This document shows, in pieces, positions 1-9,634 of a DNA stretch of 64,000 nt. Each line of letters starts with the position of its first letter. The first letter of the stretch is position 1. The position numbers and the translations under genes are program-made. The stretch is from Symbiodinium natans (lineage: Eukaryota; Sar; Dinophyceae; Suessiales; Symbiodiniaceae). Location of the stretch: contig CAJNDS010000668.1 in assembly GCA_905221605.1 (NCBI GenBank), positions 560,055-624,054 of the forward strand, given 5' to 3'. The notes beneath the pieces are model-generated. The model saw only the letters and a program-made list of their open reading frames with translations. It did no database searches and was not told where the DNA came from.

Positions 1-191
1 TATTGCAGACATCTCATCTTCTGCTGTCATTAAGATTCAGTAAAACGGACGCATCCTCCTTTTGGTTATTTCTCAATACAGGGGTACCTCCAATACCCCG
101 CAAAAAATGCGTGCATAGCGATGCTTGATCCTTACTGTGAACTAATGTGGTATACTCCTCATAGTTCAGAGCTGTTGGGCACTGTGGGAAT

Positions 192-278
192 ACCCTAAAC
201 CCTAAAACCGTAAAACCCTAAAACCCTAAAACCCTAATACCCTAAAACCCTAAACCTCTAAAACCCTAAACCTTAAAC
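192..278 (-). repeat. Interstitial telomeric block, CCCTAAA orientation
   Basis: Degenerate CCCTAAA/CCCTAAAA units. It forms the left border of a cassette of about 105 bp whose right border is the TTTAGGG-type block at 384-470. Outward-pointing G-strands on both sides is the pattern that recurs through the window. Confidence 0.9.
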
Positions 279-293
279 CGCTATCATCCAAAG

Positions 294-363
294 ATCGCGA
301 ACTGATCGAGGGGCGCCGCTGGTCTCGGCACAACGAGCTGCTGCGGCCCGATGAGCGAGGCCC
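294..363 (+). CDS. Putative internal exon in telomere-bounded cassette
   Basis: GC-rich segment between a CCCTAAA block and a TTTAGGG block. An AAAG acceptor precedes it and a GTAATT donor follows. One frame reads RELIEGRRWSRHNELLRPDE. It ends in phase 2, which fits a second frame of the next candidate exon (496-549). Product not recognised. Confidence 0.4.
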
Positions 364-495
364 GTAATTCAAAGAATGCACGGTTTAGGGCTTAGGGCCT
401 TTAGGGTTTAGGGTGTAGGGTTCAGGGGGTTTAGGGGGTTTAGGGGTTTTAGGGGGTTCAGGGTTTAGGGTTAGCGTGACTATCAACTTGCGCAG

Positions 496-549
496 GTTCA
501 GTGCCGCGACGTTTCACCCCCATGTGGCTTCATTACTGATCAGCTCATG
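496..549 (+). CDS. Putative short exon
   Basis: Bounded by GCAG and GTAGGG. Two frames are open: VQCRDVSPPCGFITDQLM (phase 0) and FSAATFHPHVASLLISS, which is in phase with 294-363. The frame cannot be decided by eye and the function is unknown. Confidence 0.35.
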
Positions 550-658
550 GTAGGGTTCTGCTGACCAATGCAGACCATCATTTAGCAACTTGACCCGTCT
601 CAAGAGGATGCTGCAGCCAAGAGGGCGCACAGCCCCCGCTGCCGCAACACATCCCTAG

Positions 659-693
659 CCGGGTCAAAACATGCAAGAAGTGCACTTTGCTCA
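659..693 (+). CDS. Exon fragment upstream of family D introner
   Basis: Reads PGQNMQEVHFA with two bases left over before a GTTGTAG donor. Removing the element at 694-792 restores one continuous frame with 793-1039 (VHFAQ then FLHRCRR). Confidence 0.45.
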
Positions 694-792
694 GTTGTAG
701 AGTAGGTTAAGAATTGAACCTTTTTGGGGCAATATAATCTCCTTAGAATCCCAAAGGTTAACCTTTAGTTCCCATAGGCACTGGACAACTAG
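694..792 (+). mobile_element. Family D element acting as a GT-AG intron (introner copy 1)
   Basis: 99 bp, beginning GTTGTAGAGTAGGT and ending GGACAACTAG. The ends are short inverted repeats (GTTGT/ACAAC), with internal inverted AACCTTT/AAAGGTT segments. Two relatives lie at 16379-16479 and 21970-22067. The exon frame is continuous across it. Confidence 0.6.
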
Positions 793-1039
793 GTTTCTGC
801 ATCGCTGCAGAAGGCCAGATGATGCACCTCGCACGCTCCTTTGGCTGGGCAGCTTTCGAGTAGCTTTCGTGGAACATGCAGGAAGAGAACGGAAGATACC
901 ACCCATGAACGGGGCCCAGAGCTGCGTAGGAAAGTGCCGCCACCCTGAACCAGCCCCCAAACTCCAGGAGCCCCCAGACTCCAGGAGGTTCAGCCTTCCC
1001 TGGGCTCCCGAAGCTTATCACCAACACGCAGCAAAACCC
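793..1039 (+). CDS. Putative exon downstream of family D introner
   Basis: Open for 82 codons in the frame carried over from 659-693, and closed by a GTGAGC donor at 1040. It includes FLHRCRRPDDAPRTLLWLGS and a Pro-rich stretch near residues 50-65. At 247 bp it is one of the longer exon candidates. Product not recognised. A minus-strand ORF overlaps but lacks comparable splice context. Confidence 0.5.
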
Positions 1040-1256
1040 GTGAGCTTAAGAGTTCTAGTTCTAGGGTTCACTCAAAGAGGGTCCGATGTCGTCTGCCCTC
1101 TAGTTGGCAGATTTCTGGCCTAGAGACCACTGCACGTGGAATTTGATAAGATGCCATGGCCGCACCTCACCGGATGCCCACAGCCAAAAGTATCGGCACC
1201 GAGTCATCGGCCGCCCGGTTGAGGGTTTGCTATAGGGCTCGGGATCAGGTCAGAGG

Positions 1257-1702
1257 GGTTCAGGGTTTAGGGCATTTTAGGGTATTTAGGGTTTACGGTT
1301 TAGGGTTTAGAAACACCTAATTGTCATCCCCTATGCTCCCTATACAACTACAATAGTCCCCAAAACCCTGTCCTAAGTATTCAGGCCCACATCTTGGTGT
1401 GTGGGGTTTTGGCCTTGGGGTTTGGATGCAGAGGGCTGCCTGTGAGGGTTCAAGGGCTCAAGGGCTTAATATAAGGGCCTGAATAGTTAGAAAATGGTTT
1501 TGGGGGGTTATTATAGTATAAATATAAACGGACCCTAAGGGAATGCCAGTAGTAATTATTCCAACCCCTCTACTCTAGTATAAACATACAGGGACCCTAA
1601 GGGAAGACTATCAGTAACTATTCCGGCCCCCAAAATTTCCTTAAACCCTGAACCCCAAACCCTAAACCCTAAACCCTAAAACCCTAAACCCTAAAACCAT
1701 AA
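1257..1702. repeat. Telomeric blocks around a tandem pair of family H units
   Basis: TTTAGGG block at 1257-1310 and CCCTAAA block at 1640-1702. Between them are two related units of about 75 bp (about 1505-1640), each with 'ACCCTAAGGGAA' followed by 'AGTAA(T)TATTCC'. Similar units recur near 10779, 30096, 44250, 47760 and 50900. No coding signal seen. Confidence 0.6.
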
Positions 1703-1770
1703 ACCCTATATTACTTGCTATTAGGCGTTTTGAGGCTTCAGGGCCGGCGAGGTGCCCTTTTTCGGCATGC

Positions 1771-2665
1771 GGATCAAAAAACATAGTTAGGATCAAGAAA
1801 AAAGTTGTTTAGGATCAAAAACTAGTTCCAAAAACAATTATTTAGGATCAACAAATTGATTTAGGATCAAGAAAAAGTTTATTTAGGATCAAGAAGTACT
1901 TATTCTCGTCCGACGGAAAAAGGGAAGGGGAGGGAGGGAGAGAAGGAGAGAGGGAGGGAAGGAAGGAAGGAAGGAAGAACTCAAGAAAGAAAGAAAACAA
2001 AAAGAAAGAAAAAACAAAAGAAAGAAGGCAAGGAAGAAGCCGTGCCAGTTGCTTCAAAGCATACGCATCTTTTTGAAACCCATTATGCGAGCATTGTGTT
2101 TGCAAATGGGGGCTGTGCCACCCCCCCCCCCCCCCCCCCCCCCCCCCAACAACCCCCCGTTTTTTGTAAGTCGTGCCAGCTTGCTTCAAACATACACATC
2201 TTTTCGACGCCTCTGATGCGAGCGGAGGGTGCACCCCCCCCCAACCCCCAACCCCCAACCCCCCCACTCTTTTTTATCGTTCTGGCTCGCTTCAGAGTAT
2301 ACGCATTTTTCGAAACCTCTAATGCCAAGATAATGCTGCTATTTGCAGTATATCAGCCTCTGGAAACTCAAAAATGCTGCAGTGTACAGTATTTCCAGCC
2401 TCAGCGCAGAACTGCTGCTATATACAGTATCTGCAGCCTTTCTGGAAACTCAGAAATGCTGCTATTTTCAGTAGTTCCCGCACAAATGCCGTATTTTTTC
2501 GGTATTTAGAGCTTGCGAACGGGCAGAAATGCTGCATTGCTGAGCGTTTGCAGCCTCCGCTCTGCTTGCAACAAGCCTTCGAAGCCTTCAGTATTTTTTT
2601 TTGATCCCAAATAAGTCTTTTCTTGATCCGCCTATATTTTGATCCCAAAAAGATGTTTTTGATCC
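1771..2665. mobile_element. 895-bp non-autonomous TIR element with subterminal repeats
   Basis: Begins GGATCAAAAA and ends TTTTTGATCC, a perfect 10-bp inverted repeat. Several extra TTAGGATCAA copies lie inside the left end and TTGATCC copies inside the right end. The interior has a purine tract, two poly-C runs, three copies of a unit of about 110-130 bp ('GCTTCAAAGCATACGCATCTTTT'-like) and shorter 'ATGCTGCTATTT' repeats. No transposase ORF; the long ORFs inside are low-complexity. Confidence 0.6.
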
Positions 2666-2761
2666 CCGACCCACCCTTTTCCCCTCAAGCCCAAAGCTCC
2701 AAGCAGCAGCCTAAACCGTAAACCTTGAACCCTTAAACCCTAAACCTTATTACAAAACAAG

Positions 2762-2775
2762 CACAGACACACACA

Positions 2776-2810
<35 letters not shown>

Positions 2811-2811
2811 G
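2762..2811. repeat. (AC)n(AG)n microsatellite
   Basis: Uninterrupted CA dinucleotides followed by GA dinucleotides. Confidence 0.95.
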
Positions 2812-3357
2812 CAAAACACACACGGGCGCATGCACGCGCATACATCAAGGCTGGGAGCCTTAGCCGGAAGATCACGAGGCCAGCACTGGGTTCGGTCGGT
2901 TCCACTTTGTAGCTGAAAGAAGACTAGCATATCTAGGTTCCTTACGTATCATATTCAAACTATGAAGGCGTCCTTTCTATGTTTGCTGTTAAAATTTAAG
3001 CACAGTTTCCCTTGATGATTTTGGTTTGTCTTGGCCAAAAAGAACATCAACGAAGCTTTCCCGGTAGGACTTCTGTACAAACTTTATAAACATAAGTCTG
3101 AGATGCGCAAGATGCACATTCTGCTTAGATAGGCCTCTCTAGTGCATCCCCACGCTAGTCAGGAAGACCCCTTTCCTTTTGTCGGGCAGGTTTTCAGAGA
3201 AGACCAGCAAAGCATCTTCCCTTGGCTTGGCTAAGTTTGGGGATTTGGGGAAACAATATGCATCTTGAATGTTTTGTATTGGGTTTCCCACATTTCTCAG
3301 TATGCGCAGTCCGGCTGTTGGTACAGTGTTTGTTTTTGGGAAATACTGCATCTGAAG

Positions 3358-3454
3358 TTGCCACGAAGCACAAGGAGCAGGCAGCACGTGTGTTGATGCT
3401 TTCCCTGGGTCTTGTCTGCTCTGTCGGCAATGCTTTGCCTGCTTCATTTGGGCT
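3358..3454 (+). CDS. Putative exon
   Basis: Preceded by CTGAAG and followed by GTGAGA. Reads ATKHKEQAARVLMLSLGL and continues hydrophobic. A minus-strand ORF (3139-3495) covers the same DNA, so the strand is uncertain. Confidence 0.3.
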
Positions 3455-3554
3455 GTGAGAGAGTAAGCACCCTGTAGGCAGCAACTAGTTGACATCGTGT
3501 GAGCTTTGCCAGTTGCCTTTCAAGCGTTCTTCAAGCCTAAACCCTTGTAGACAG

Positions 3555-3637
3555 GTTGAACAAGAGATTCAGACTTGTCAACGCCCGACACGAAGCTGTG
3601 CCAGGAAGCCGACTCACTTCTCGGTCATCGAGGCGCT
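3555..3637 (+). CDS. Putative exon before telomeric donor
   Basis: Acceptor ACAG, donor GTGAAGTTTAGGG. Frame 0 reads VEQEIQTCQRPTRSCARKPT and on to HFSVIEAL. It ends in phase 2, matching the next candidate (4007-4080). A second frame is also open. Confidence 0.4.
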
Positions 3638-4006
3638 GTGAAGTTTAGGGTTTAGTTTAGGGTTTAGGGTGGGAGGTGTGGGGAAGCAGGGTTGTTTTCA
3701 CCGGCGATCGGAACATTGTCGTCCGAAACCCTGAACCCTAACCCCCAAGTGCAGACTTAGGGGCTTAGGGCCCTTGCCTTGGGAGGACCTCAAAGGACCG
3801 GTCTCCGAAAGTTAAAATCCTAAACCCCATAGCTGGAGTGCCCAAACCCCAATAGCTAAGCAACACACCTTAGATCATCGTGTTGGCGTGGATTTATTGC
3901 GGTTGGGTTTAGGGTTGAGGGTTTTGCGGCACAAAAAGGTGCACTCAATCATTAGAGGGCTGTTCGGCTGTCGAAATTAAGCGTCGAAGACGTCAGCGGC
4001 GTGCAG

Positions 4007-4080
4007 GCTGTTCATATTGACGCGGAGAGCCTGCGAAATCGCCGGGCGCATCTCTGACCAGCTTCAGCTTGGGCATTCAA
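4007..4080 (+). CDS. Putative exon, phase-compatible with 3555-3637
   Basis: Acceptor GTGCAG, donor GTGTGG. Only one frame is open. Joined to the previous candidate it reads ...FSVIEAL LFILTRRACEIAGRISDQLQ. Function unknown. Confidence 0.45.
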
Positions 4081-4361
4081 GTGTGGGGTTCGGGGAATAC
4101 GAGAGCCGAGTGCATAAATATGCACATATGTAAAATTCACATGTATATGCACAACTAAATATATGTATAAATATACACATATATTATGGTTAGGTTCTCA
4201 GAGATGCTGGTAATCCATGTCCACATGATACGTATGTCAGGCTGTGAGTGTGCGTATGTCAGGTATTGGATCACCGAGAACCCCGAGGCAACGGACTGCC
4301 GCGGTCGAGCAGTTCTCGTTGTCGAACCTTTGCCTTGCACCTCACTCGTGCGGCTGCATTT

Positions 4362-4523
4362 CCCAAAGGGTCCTAAGTACCTACATGGAGTAGGAAGTAC
4401 TATTTTGGCTTGGGTCAGTGTCCCCCCATGTGGTCCTAAGTACCTAATGGGGGAAGCCATAATCGTAATTCCTATTATAGAAAACCCTACTTTGTACTAT
4501 GTAGGTACTTAGGACCCTTTGGG
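4362..4523. mobile_element. 162-bp MITE with 25-bp perfect TIRs
   Basis: The left end CCCAAAGGGTCCTAAGTACC (continuing TACAT) is exactly reverse-complementary to the right end. A third copy of the GGTCCTAAGTACCTA motif lies internally near 4432. Flanks are T-rich, giving a possible TTT target duplication. No coding capacity. Confidence 0.8.
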
Positions 4524-4663
4524 TTTTTCGGGGTTGCACCTACGAAGCCTAGCCCCTTTAAGAATAACCGTGATAAAGCACTCAAAGCCTGTGCAAGGAC
4601 GGGCCTTGGCTGGAGTTTTTCGAACACCCAGAGTTTAGGGTTTAAGGTTTAGGGATATCTCAG

Positions 4664-4740
4664 GAATCGGCCACATGGGAGATCATTGTGACCGTGGCGA
4701 TATGCATCGACATGGGCCCGTGCCTCAGAAGCCCTGGCAG
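4664..4740 (+). CDS. Putative exon
   Basis: Acceptor CTCAG, GC-type donor GCACAC. It sits between TTTAGGG (left) and CCCTAAA (right), opposite to the usual cassette polarity. Two frames are open, one hydrophobic (WEIIVTVAICIDMG) and one His-rich (GHMGDHCDRGDMHRHG). Confidence 0.35.
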
Positions 4741-4932
4741 GCACACCCTACTGTAGCAAAGAACCCTAAACCCCAAACCCTACACCCTCAAGAGGGTCCT
4801 CAGAGGGATCCATGCATGTTGAAGGAAGAAGATTCCTTTGCTGAATAAGCCCTGTATTTCTCACATTTTCATACCGGCTCTGAATTGGCATCTTCACCCT
4901 GAACCCTAAACCCTAAACCCTAAACCCTAAAG

Positions 4933-5033
4933 GCGCTGCAATTCGACGCTGCCAGGCCTGACGCTCGCCAGTTTCATCCTTCCACCCGAAGAGTCCGACT
5001 CCTTGGGCCTTTTTCTAGCAGGCGCCGCTTAAA
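4933..5033 (+). CDS. Putative exon in textbook telomere-bounded cassette
   Basis: Left border is (CCCTAAA)n ending CCCTAAAG; right border is GTTTAGGG repeated about nine times. The AG of CCCTAAAG and the GT of GTTTAGGG would themselves be the splice sites. Two frames are open; the first starts ALQFDAARPDARQFHPSTRR. Confidence 0.45.
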
Positions 5034-5034
5034 G

Positions 5035-5107
5035 TTTAGGGTTTAGGGTTTAGGGTTTAGGGTTTAGGGTTTAGGGTTTAGGGTTTAGGGTTTTTTGGGT
5101 TTAGGGT
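5035..5107 (+). repeat. (TTTAGGG)9-10 array
   Basis: Nearly perfect telomeric array immediately downstream of the 4933-5033 cassette. Confidence 0.95.
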
Positions 5108-5189
5108 GAAAAGAGTTGATGGGCAGACCTTGCTTTGCAACTGTTGCTTCTACTCTTCTGGTCAAAACGCATTATACCATGTTTCGCAG

Positions 5190-5279
5190 GGCTGGGGCTT
5201 GAAAAACATGAGAAGGGAGGAGGTGTGTACTACGAGGCTTCGCTCAAGAAGAGTTCCGCGCCACTATGCCTCTGAATCA
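5190..5279 (+). CDS. Putative exon
   Basis: Strong TTTCGCAG acceptor and GTGAGG donor. 30 codons, phase 0 to 0, including GWGLKNMRREEVCTTRLRSR. The open frame extends on both sides (5106-5381). Product not recognised. Confidence 0.45.
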
Positions 5280-5589
5280 GTGAGGTCTTGGTATGGTGCC
5301 AGGTACCAGTTGGGATCCGGAGTGAGAGGGACTGGGTTTTTCCCTGTTAAGGAAAGTGTTGGGTTGCACCAAGTGCTCTAGGACTTGGAGCAGTTGTCAA
5401 AGGGACCCGACTTGGAAGCCCTTTTGACTTAGTTCGTCCACTTTAAATCCCCCTAATCGTCCCGATAGCCCACCTTACTAACCCTAAAACCTAAACCCTA
5501 AACCCAACACCCTAAACCTTACATATATATATATATATATATTATCCCTACTTACCAAGTCAACCAGGGCTTCTCAAGCACTGCAGCAG

Positions 5590-5658
5590 ACACTTGGTCC
5601 GAAAGGAGCCAGTGTGCTTCTCGTTCTGGTCGTGGACGTCGTCCTCCGCATCTTAAAG
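5590..5658 (+). CDS. Putative exon with hydrophobic peptide
   Basis: Acceptor GCAG, GC-type donor (AAAG|GCGCAG) abutting CCCTAAA. Phase 0, reads TLGPKGASVLLVLVVDVVLR. Could be a membrane segment or simply a chance open frame. Confidence 0.35.
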
Positions 5659-5818
5659 GCGCAGACCCTAAACCCTAAACCCTAAACCCTAAAATTCACA
5701 CTCGTTTCTGGTCCAGGGATCTGCAGGTTTCGGGCACCCTTGTTATAAGGGACTCCGACTATTTGGGGTCTATATTAGGGATCCCTTTTTCGTAAACTTC
5801 CAAAGCTGCTTTTTGAAG

Positions 5819-5937
5819 CCTGTTGCAAAAGGTTGCAGGGTTGGAAATAAGAACATGGGCTGCCAGCAAGCTAACTTCGTCTACTACCTACATCCCCAGA
5901 TGAACCTCTGCTGGCACTGTTTTTTACACCACCAATA
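5819..5937 (+). CDS. Putative exon
   Basis: Acceptor TTTTTGAAG, donor GTAGAC. Open frame includes MGCQQANFVYYLHPQMNLCW and is rich in aromatic residues, Cys and His. It is phase-compatible with 5590-5658. Confidence 0.4.
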
Positions 5938-6127
5938 GTAGACATGGCCTTCCCCGTGCCGATGTACCCTGTCAGGACGGACGGCGCTTTTTCTTTAGCA
6001 TACTGAACTGGCACCTGGGCTGGGAGTTCATGGGTTGTAAGTATAGTGCCTAAGTAACCCTAAAAGCCCTAAGAACCCTGAAAACCCAAAAATCCTAGAA
6101 GCCCTAAACCCTACAAGCCCTAAACCC

Positions 6128-6228
6128 TTTGCCCTTCGACGGTGAGGTTTGTTGGAGTTTCCCTGCCTGGGGGCCCTTCAGAGCGAAGCAGAAGCCCGAA
6201 GCCCCTGGCTTTTCCGAAGAGGGCTTCG
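6128..6228 (+). CDS. Telomere-bounded cassette, coding-like
   Basis: About 100 bp between degenerate CCCTAAA and TTTAGGG blocks. Frames include PFDGEVCWSFPAWGPFRAKQ. CCCTTCAG at about 6175 could be an internal acceptor. Confidence 0.35.
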
Positions 6229-6328
6229 GGTTTAGGGGTTCAGGGGTTTAGGGTTTAGTTGGGGGGGGGGGGGTGCTGAAGTTTTCATATGTCTGGGTTT
6301 TGCTTCAGGACCCTTAGCACTAGCTCAG

Positions 6329-6415
6329 GATCGAATTCGCCGTGGCCATTGTTGGCCTAGTCTCGGTCATCGTCGAGATCGAGGCCGGGAATATGAACGG
6401 TTTGCGGGTCTTTGG
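6329..6415 (+). CDS. Putative exon, two competing frames
   Basis: Acceptor CTCAG, donor GTAGGG. 29 codons in frame 0 (DRIRRGHCWPSLGHRRDRGR...). Frame +1 is hydrophobic (FAVAIVGLVSVIVEIEAG) and superficially like a channel S3 segment. Codon choice does not separate them by eye. Confidence 0.4.
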
Positions 6416-6720
6416 GTAGGGGTTTCAGGAGAAACCGTACAAGCCTAGCATATGACTGCAAGTAAACCAACATGAGTAAACAAAAACAAATGTATACATA
6501 ATACATACTTACATACATATTCATATATATATATATATACACAGATGAATAGATCTGGATGCATCAATCTTCCACTACAAGCCTAAGACTTATATGAACA
6601 GGATGTTTTTCAGCTCAGACACAACCCTGGGATCACGAACTGAAACCTGAGCCTGTAGTTAAAAGGATCTAAACTAATTAACCCTAAACCCTAAACCCTG
6701 ATCTAAAAGGGTGCCCACAG

Positions 6721-6803
6721 AGGATCGGTTGAGCTCTGCCGCTTCCGGGCCACGCCAGCCTGGCGCCTCATTGGGCCGAACTATCCGCCACTGGGGCAAG
6801 AAA
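6721..6803 (+). CDS. Telomere-bounded cassette exon
   Basis: Acceptor CCCACAG, donor GTTTAGGG, CCCTAAA on the left. Two frames are open, for example SVELCRFRATPAWRLIGPNY. Confidence 0.4.
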
Positions 6804-7448
6804 GTTTAGGGTTTAGGCTTTGGGGTCGGGAGGTTTAGTGTATGTGGTAAAACCCTGGAGTTTCGGGTTAGGATTTCTGTGTTTTCAGGCCCGGGCTTTT
6901 AATTCGAGGGTTCACGCTTCCAGAATGAGGATTGGGGCTAGGGGTAGTAGTAGGGGAGGGGTTTACGCTTCTAGCTCCCTTCCAAGCAAGAAAATCAAGG
7001 CTTTGGGGCTTGCAGGTTTGCATAGGCAAGGGTAGCTGTAAGTTTTTCTGCACCAGACTATCCAGAGCAGAGCCTGTTACGAAAAGCGTAGGGCTCCGAA
7101 ACGTGGCCTGTAGCAGGGTCAAGCATGGGGGTTCTCCCCAGCGAGGTGCCTTCAAGATGTAGCAGTTGTGCAAAATTGCCCTACACCCAAGTTCCCAAGT
7201 TGCACCATTGATCTTACTTAGGGGGTCCTGCTAACCCTACTTATAACCTATAACTACCCATAGGAATTAGGCACCTCATATTCCCCCTCTACATACCCTC
7301 TTCATTTATGAGGGGTACTTAAAAAGGGCTCCCCAATTCGGAGAGGATAGAAGAAATCCATGAACCCAGTGCATGCTGCTTTTGTCAAGGACCCGTTCTG
7401 CGAGTGTGCTGCGCTGAGAGGGACTGCGCCACAGTGGAGTAAGAACCT

Positions 7449-7693
7449 TCTTAGGGTTTAGGGTTTAGGGTTTAGGGTTTAGGGTTTAGGGTTTAGGACC
7501 GCCACAGGTAACAAGTGCACTCTGACAGCTCGCTGTCCATGACCCTGAACCCGACATCTCTACACCCTAAACCCTAAAGGCCCTAGACCCTATCTCCCAG
7601 GGACCCCAAGACCCCTTAATTAAGGAATATTCCTTAAACCAAACTAGGGTTTAGGGTTAAACCCTAAACCCGAAGCCCTAAGCCCTAAGCCCT
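7449..7693. repeat. Telomeric blocks, family E palindrome and head-to-head junction
   Basis: TTTAGGG array (7449-7494), CCCTAAA (7560-7580), the palindromic CTTAATTAAGGAATATTCCT segment (7614-7640), then TTTAGGG joined head-to-head to CCCTAAA at about 7649-7668. No gene seen. Confidence 0.7.
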
Positions 7694-7700
7694 CTGCGAG

Positions 7701-7774
7701 TTTGCGAATGCAACCATGGACCCACAGCCGGACACGGATCTCCGACACCAACAGGGCCCATACTCGGAGGTTCG
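7701..7774 (+). CDS. Telomere-bounded cassette exon
   Basis: Left CCCTAAG units, right GTTTAGGG. Open frame FANATMDPQPDTDLRHQQGP, hydrophilic, only 74 bp. Confidence 0.4.
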
Positions 7775-7835
7775 GTTTAGGGTTTGGTTTTTGGGGTTTA
7801 GGGTTTAGGGTTTAGGGTTTAGGGTTTAGGGCTAC

Positions 7836-7957
7836 TACTTGGAGGTTCAAGGGTGGTTAAAGTGGAGTTAGAAGTGCTCTAAGTAGGGTTAGAAGTTAGA
7901 AGTATAGTTACCATACTCATAATCCCACTGAAATCTACCCAACTGAACCTCTAAGTA
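7836..7957. mobile_element. Family B MITE
   Basis: TIR TACTTGGAGGTTCA.../...TGAACCTCTAAGTA. The interior repeats (T)TAGAAGTA..GGGTTA motifs, as in all family B copies (about 20 in the window). Confidence 0.75.
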
Positions 7958-8065
7958 ACGTCGAGCACAGGATCAGCCCAAAAGGCTTACATCGTACGGG
8001 TTGTACCTGGGACCCTCTTTACCTACAGTTTATTGGGGTTATACCGACTAATTGAGGGGTTGCTA

Positions 8066-8410
8066 CTACAAAACTGGAGGCAAATAGAGTCCCAGGTATC
8101 CCTCAGCCCTTACCCAGAAGGACAGCATAACTTCATTCCACAACACCAATCGTGAAATCAACGTCTGAACTTCTCGTCCTGGGGACCATAGCCTGCGTGG
8201 CCCGAGGTTCCGCGTTTTCCGCGGCTTCTTCACCTTCTTTGCCGGGCGAGGCCTATGGCAACCCGCTTGTGGGCCCGAGGCTCTATTACTAAGGGACCGC
8301 GCATGCACATAGTTGTAGGCTTTCTTACAGGTTTCCATGGCGGGGCCCTGGTTTTGGGCTGACGAAGCCAGCCCAGCTCCTAAGCTCTTAAACAATTCTT
8401 GGCGGCTCAT
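8066..8410 (-). CDS. Hypothetical ORF, 114 aa, minus strand
   Basis: Starts with Met, no low complexity. Begins MSRQELFKSLGAGLASSAQN. A basic centre (RPRPAKKVKKPRKTR at about residues 54-68) suggests nucleic-acid binding or nuclear targeting. No homologue recognised. It runs opposite to most exon candidates, so if real it is a separate gene or a terminal exon. Confidence 0.4.
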   Translation of the reverse strand: MSRQELFKSLGAGLASSAQNQGPAMETCKKAYNYVHARSLSNRASGPQAGCHRPRPAKKVKKPRKTRNLGPRRLWSPGREVQTLISRLVLWNEVMLSFWVRAEGYLGLYLPPVL

Positions 8411-8942
8411 GGGTACAGTTCTAAGCAGGATAGAAGTAGGGTAACTCTACTTTTATGTAACCCTGACTTGGGGAACTGAAGCACCTTGCCTATATGTACC
8501 CATGAACCTCCAAAGGGTTCACATGGGGCCCTAGTGAAGAGAGCATGTCCAGTTCACGTGAGTAGAGAGCTATATGAAAGAGGTCCACCAAGCCTTGTCT
8601 GAAAAGCGATTCATAATCACTTTACCTTTACGCGAAACATCCTGTTCTTGGTTTGTCCACCTTCCCGTGAAGGGCGGAGGCGCGGGTTCGGTCATCAGCT
8701 TGTCTCTATCCTGAGGATTGCTCGATACCGTTTCGGACCTAAGCCCTTCAGCCGTTCCGGCTTGCTTACGGATGTTCAGGTTTGTCGGCCTCAGAATCGT
8801 GAAAGACAGTCTTGGGGCTTAGTCCAAACAGGGCTTAGGTGATATGGCAAGCCTGTTTCACTTGTTGGGGCTTCATAGGAGACGGCTACACGCAGGCGAT
8901 GGCGCCAAGTCTCGGGCACTTACGGTTTTCCTTGCCTTGCAG

Positions 8943-8995
8943 GTGGGATCAAAGGCCGCATCAACAAGGGCGTCGACAAGCTCTTCGATCATTTG
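8943..8995 (+). CDS. Internal exon with canonical splice sites
   Basis: Preceded by a pyrimidine-rich TTTTCCTTGCCTTGCAG and followed by GTACGG. Frame with two leading bases reads GIKGRINKGVDKLFDHL. It ends in phase 0 and joins in phase to 9220-9331. The intron after it carries poly-T/TG and TC tracts (9050-9120). Confidence 0.6.
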
Positions 8996-9219
8996 GTACG
9001 GACAGCTGACGTTTTTTTGCGGGGATGGAAGTGCAGACTGAAATTCTCAGTTTTGTTTTTTTTTGTGTGTGTGGGTGTGTATGTTTTTTTGTTTTCTTCT
9101 CTCTCTCTGTCTCTCTCTCCCTGCGCTCTCGGCGAGGGGGAAACCCCAATCCTCAGCAAAGCTGGACCTAAGTGCTAGCATCCTAGACTAATCAGCCCAC
9201 AAGCTAAAGCCTCACCAAG

Positions 9220-9331
9220 ACTCCTCACCGCGGCGCCCGGTCCCCCCGCCGAAGCCGAAGGAAGCAGCTCGTCGACTTTTTGCTGATGCCTGCCGAGAAC
9301 ATGAAGATCAACCCTTCATTAGGCGACCTGG
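9220..9331 (+). CDS. Internal exon, phase-compatible with 8943-8995
   Basis: Acceptor ACCAAG, donor GTTAGA. Reads TPHRGARSPRRSRRKQLVDF then LLMPAENMKINPSLGDL, ending phase 1. The Arg/Ser-rich start is followed by a more ordinary globular-looking sequence. Product not recognised. Confidence 0.5.
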
Positions 9332-9634
9332 GTTAGAGGGATTAGGGCCGTGCGCTGTGCATCAACAGCACTCATCACTGTAGGGGCTGCGGCTGAGAAA
9401 GTTCAGGGTCGCACGCGCGAGAATATGACAAGAGCAGCCTGCTGTGACTGAGAGGCCCCTAACATCCTTTGTGGTGCTTTACTGTAACTTTAGATCTTTA
9501 GCCTTTTTGGGTTTATTGGGTTTCTTAATAAGGCAGCTAAAAGTTTATTTTTTGCTACCCTCCTAAGTGCAGCCAAACATCGATTTGTAATCCTGCGACC
9601 CACGCCTGACCTCGTCATTCTCTTTTCTGCGCAG

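Noticed and set aside
4664-6803. A voltage-gated ion channel spread over several exons
   Set aside because: Some frames look like S1-S4 segments (WEIIVTVAICIDMG, FAVAIVGLVSVIVEI), but competing frames of the same segments are open and more ordinary, and no pore or charged S4 pattern follows.
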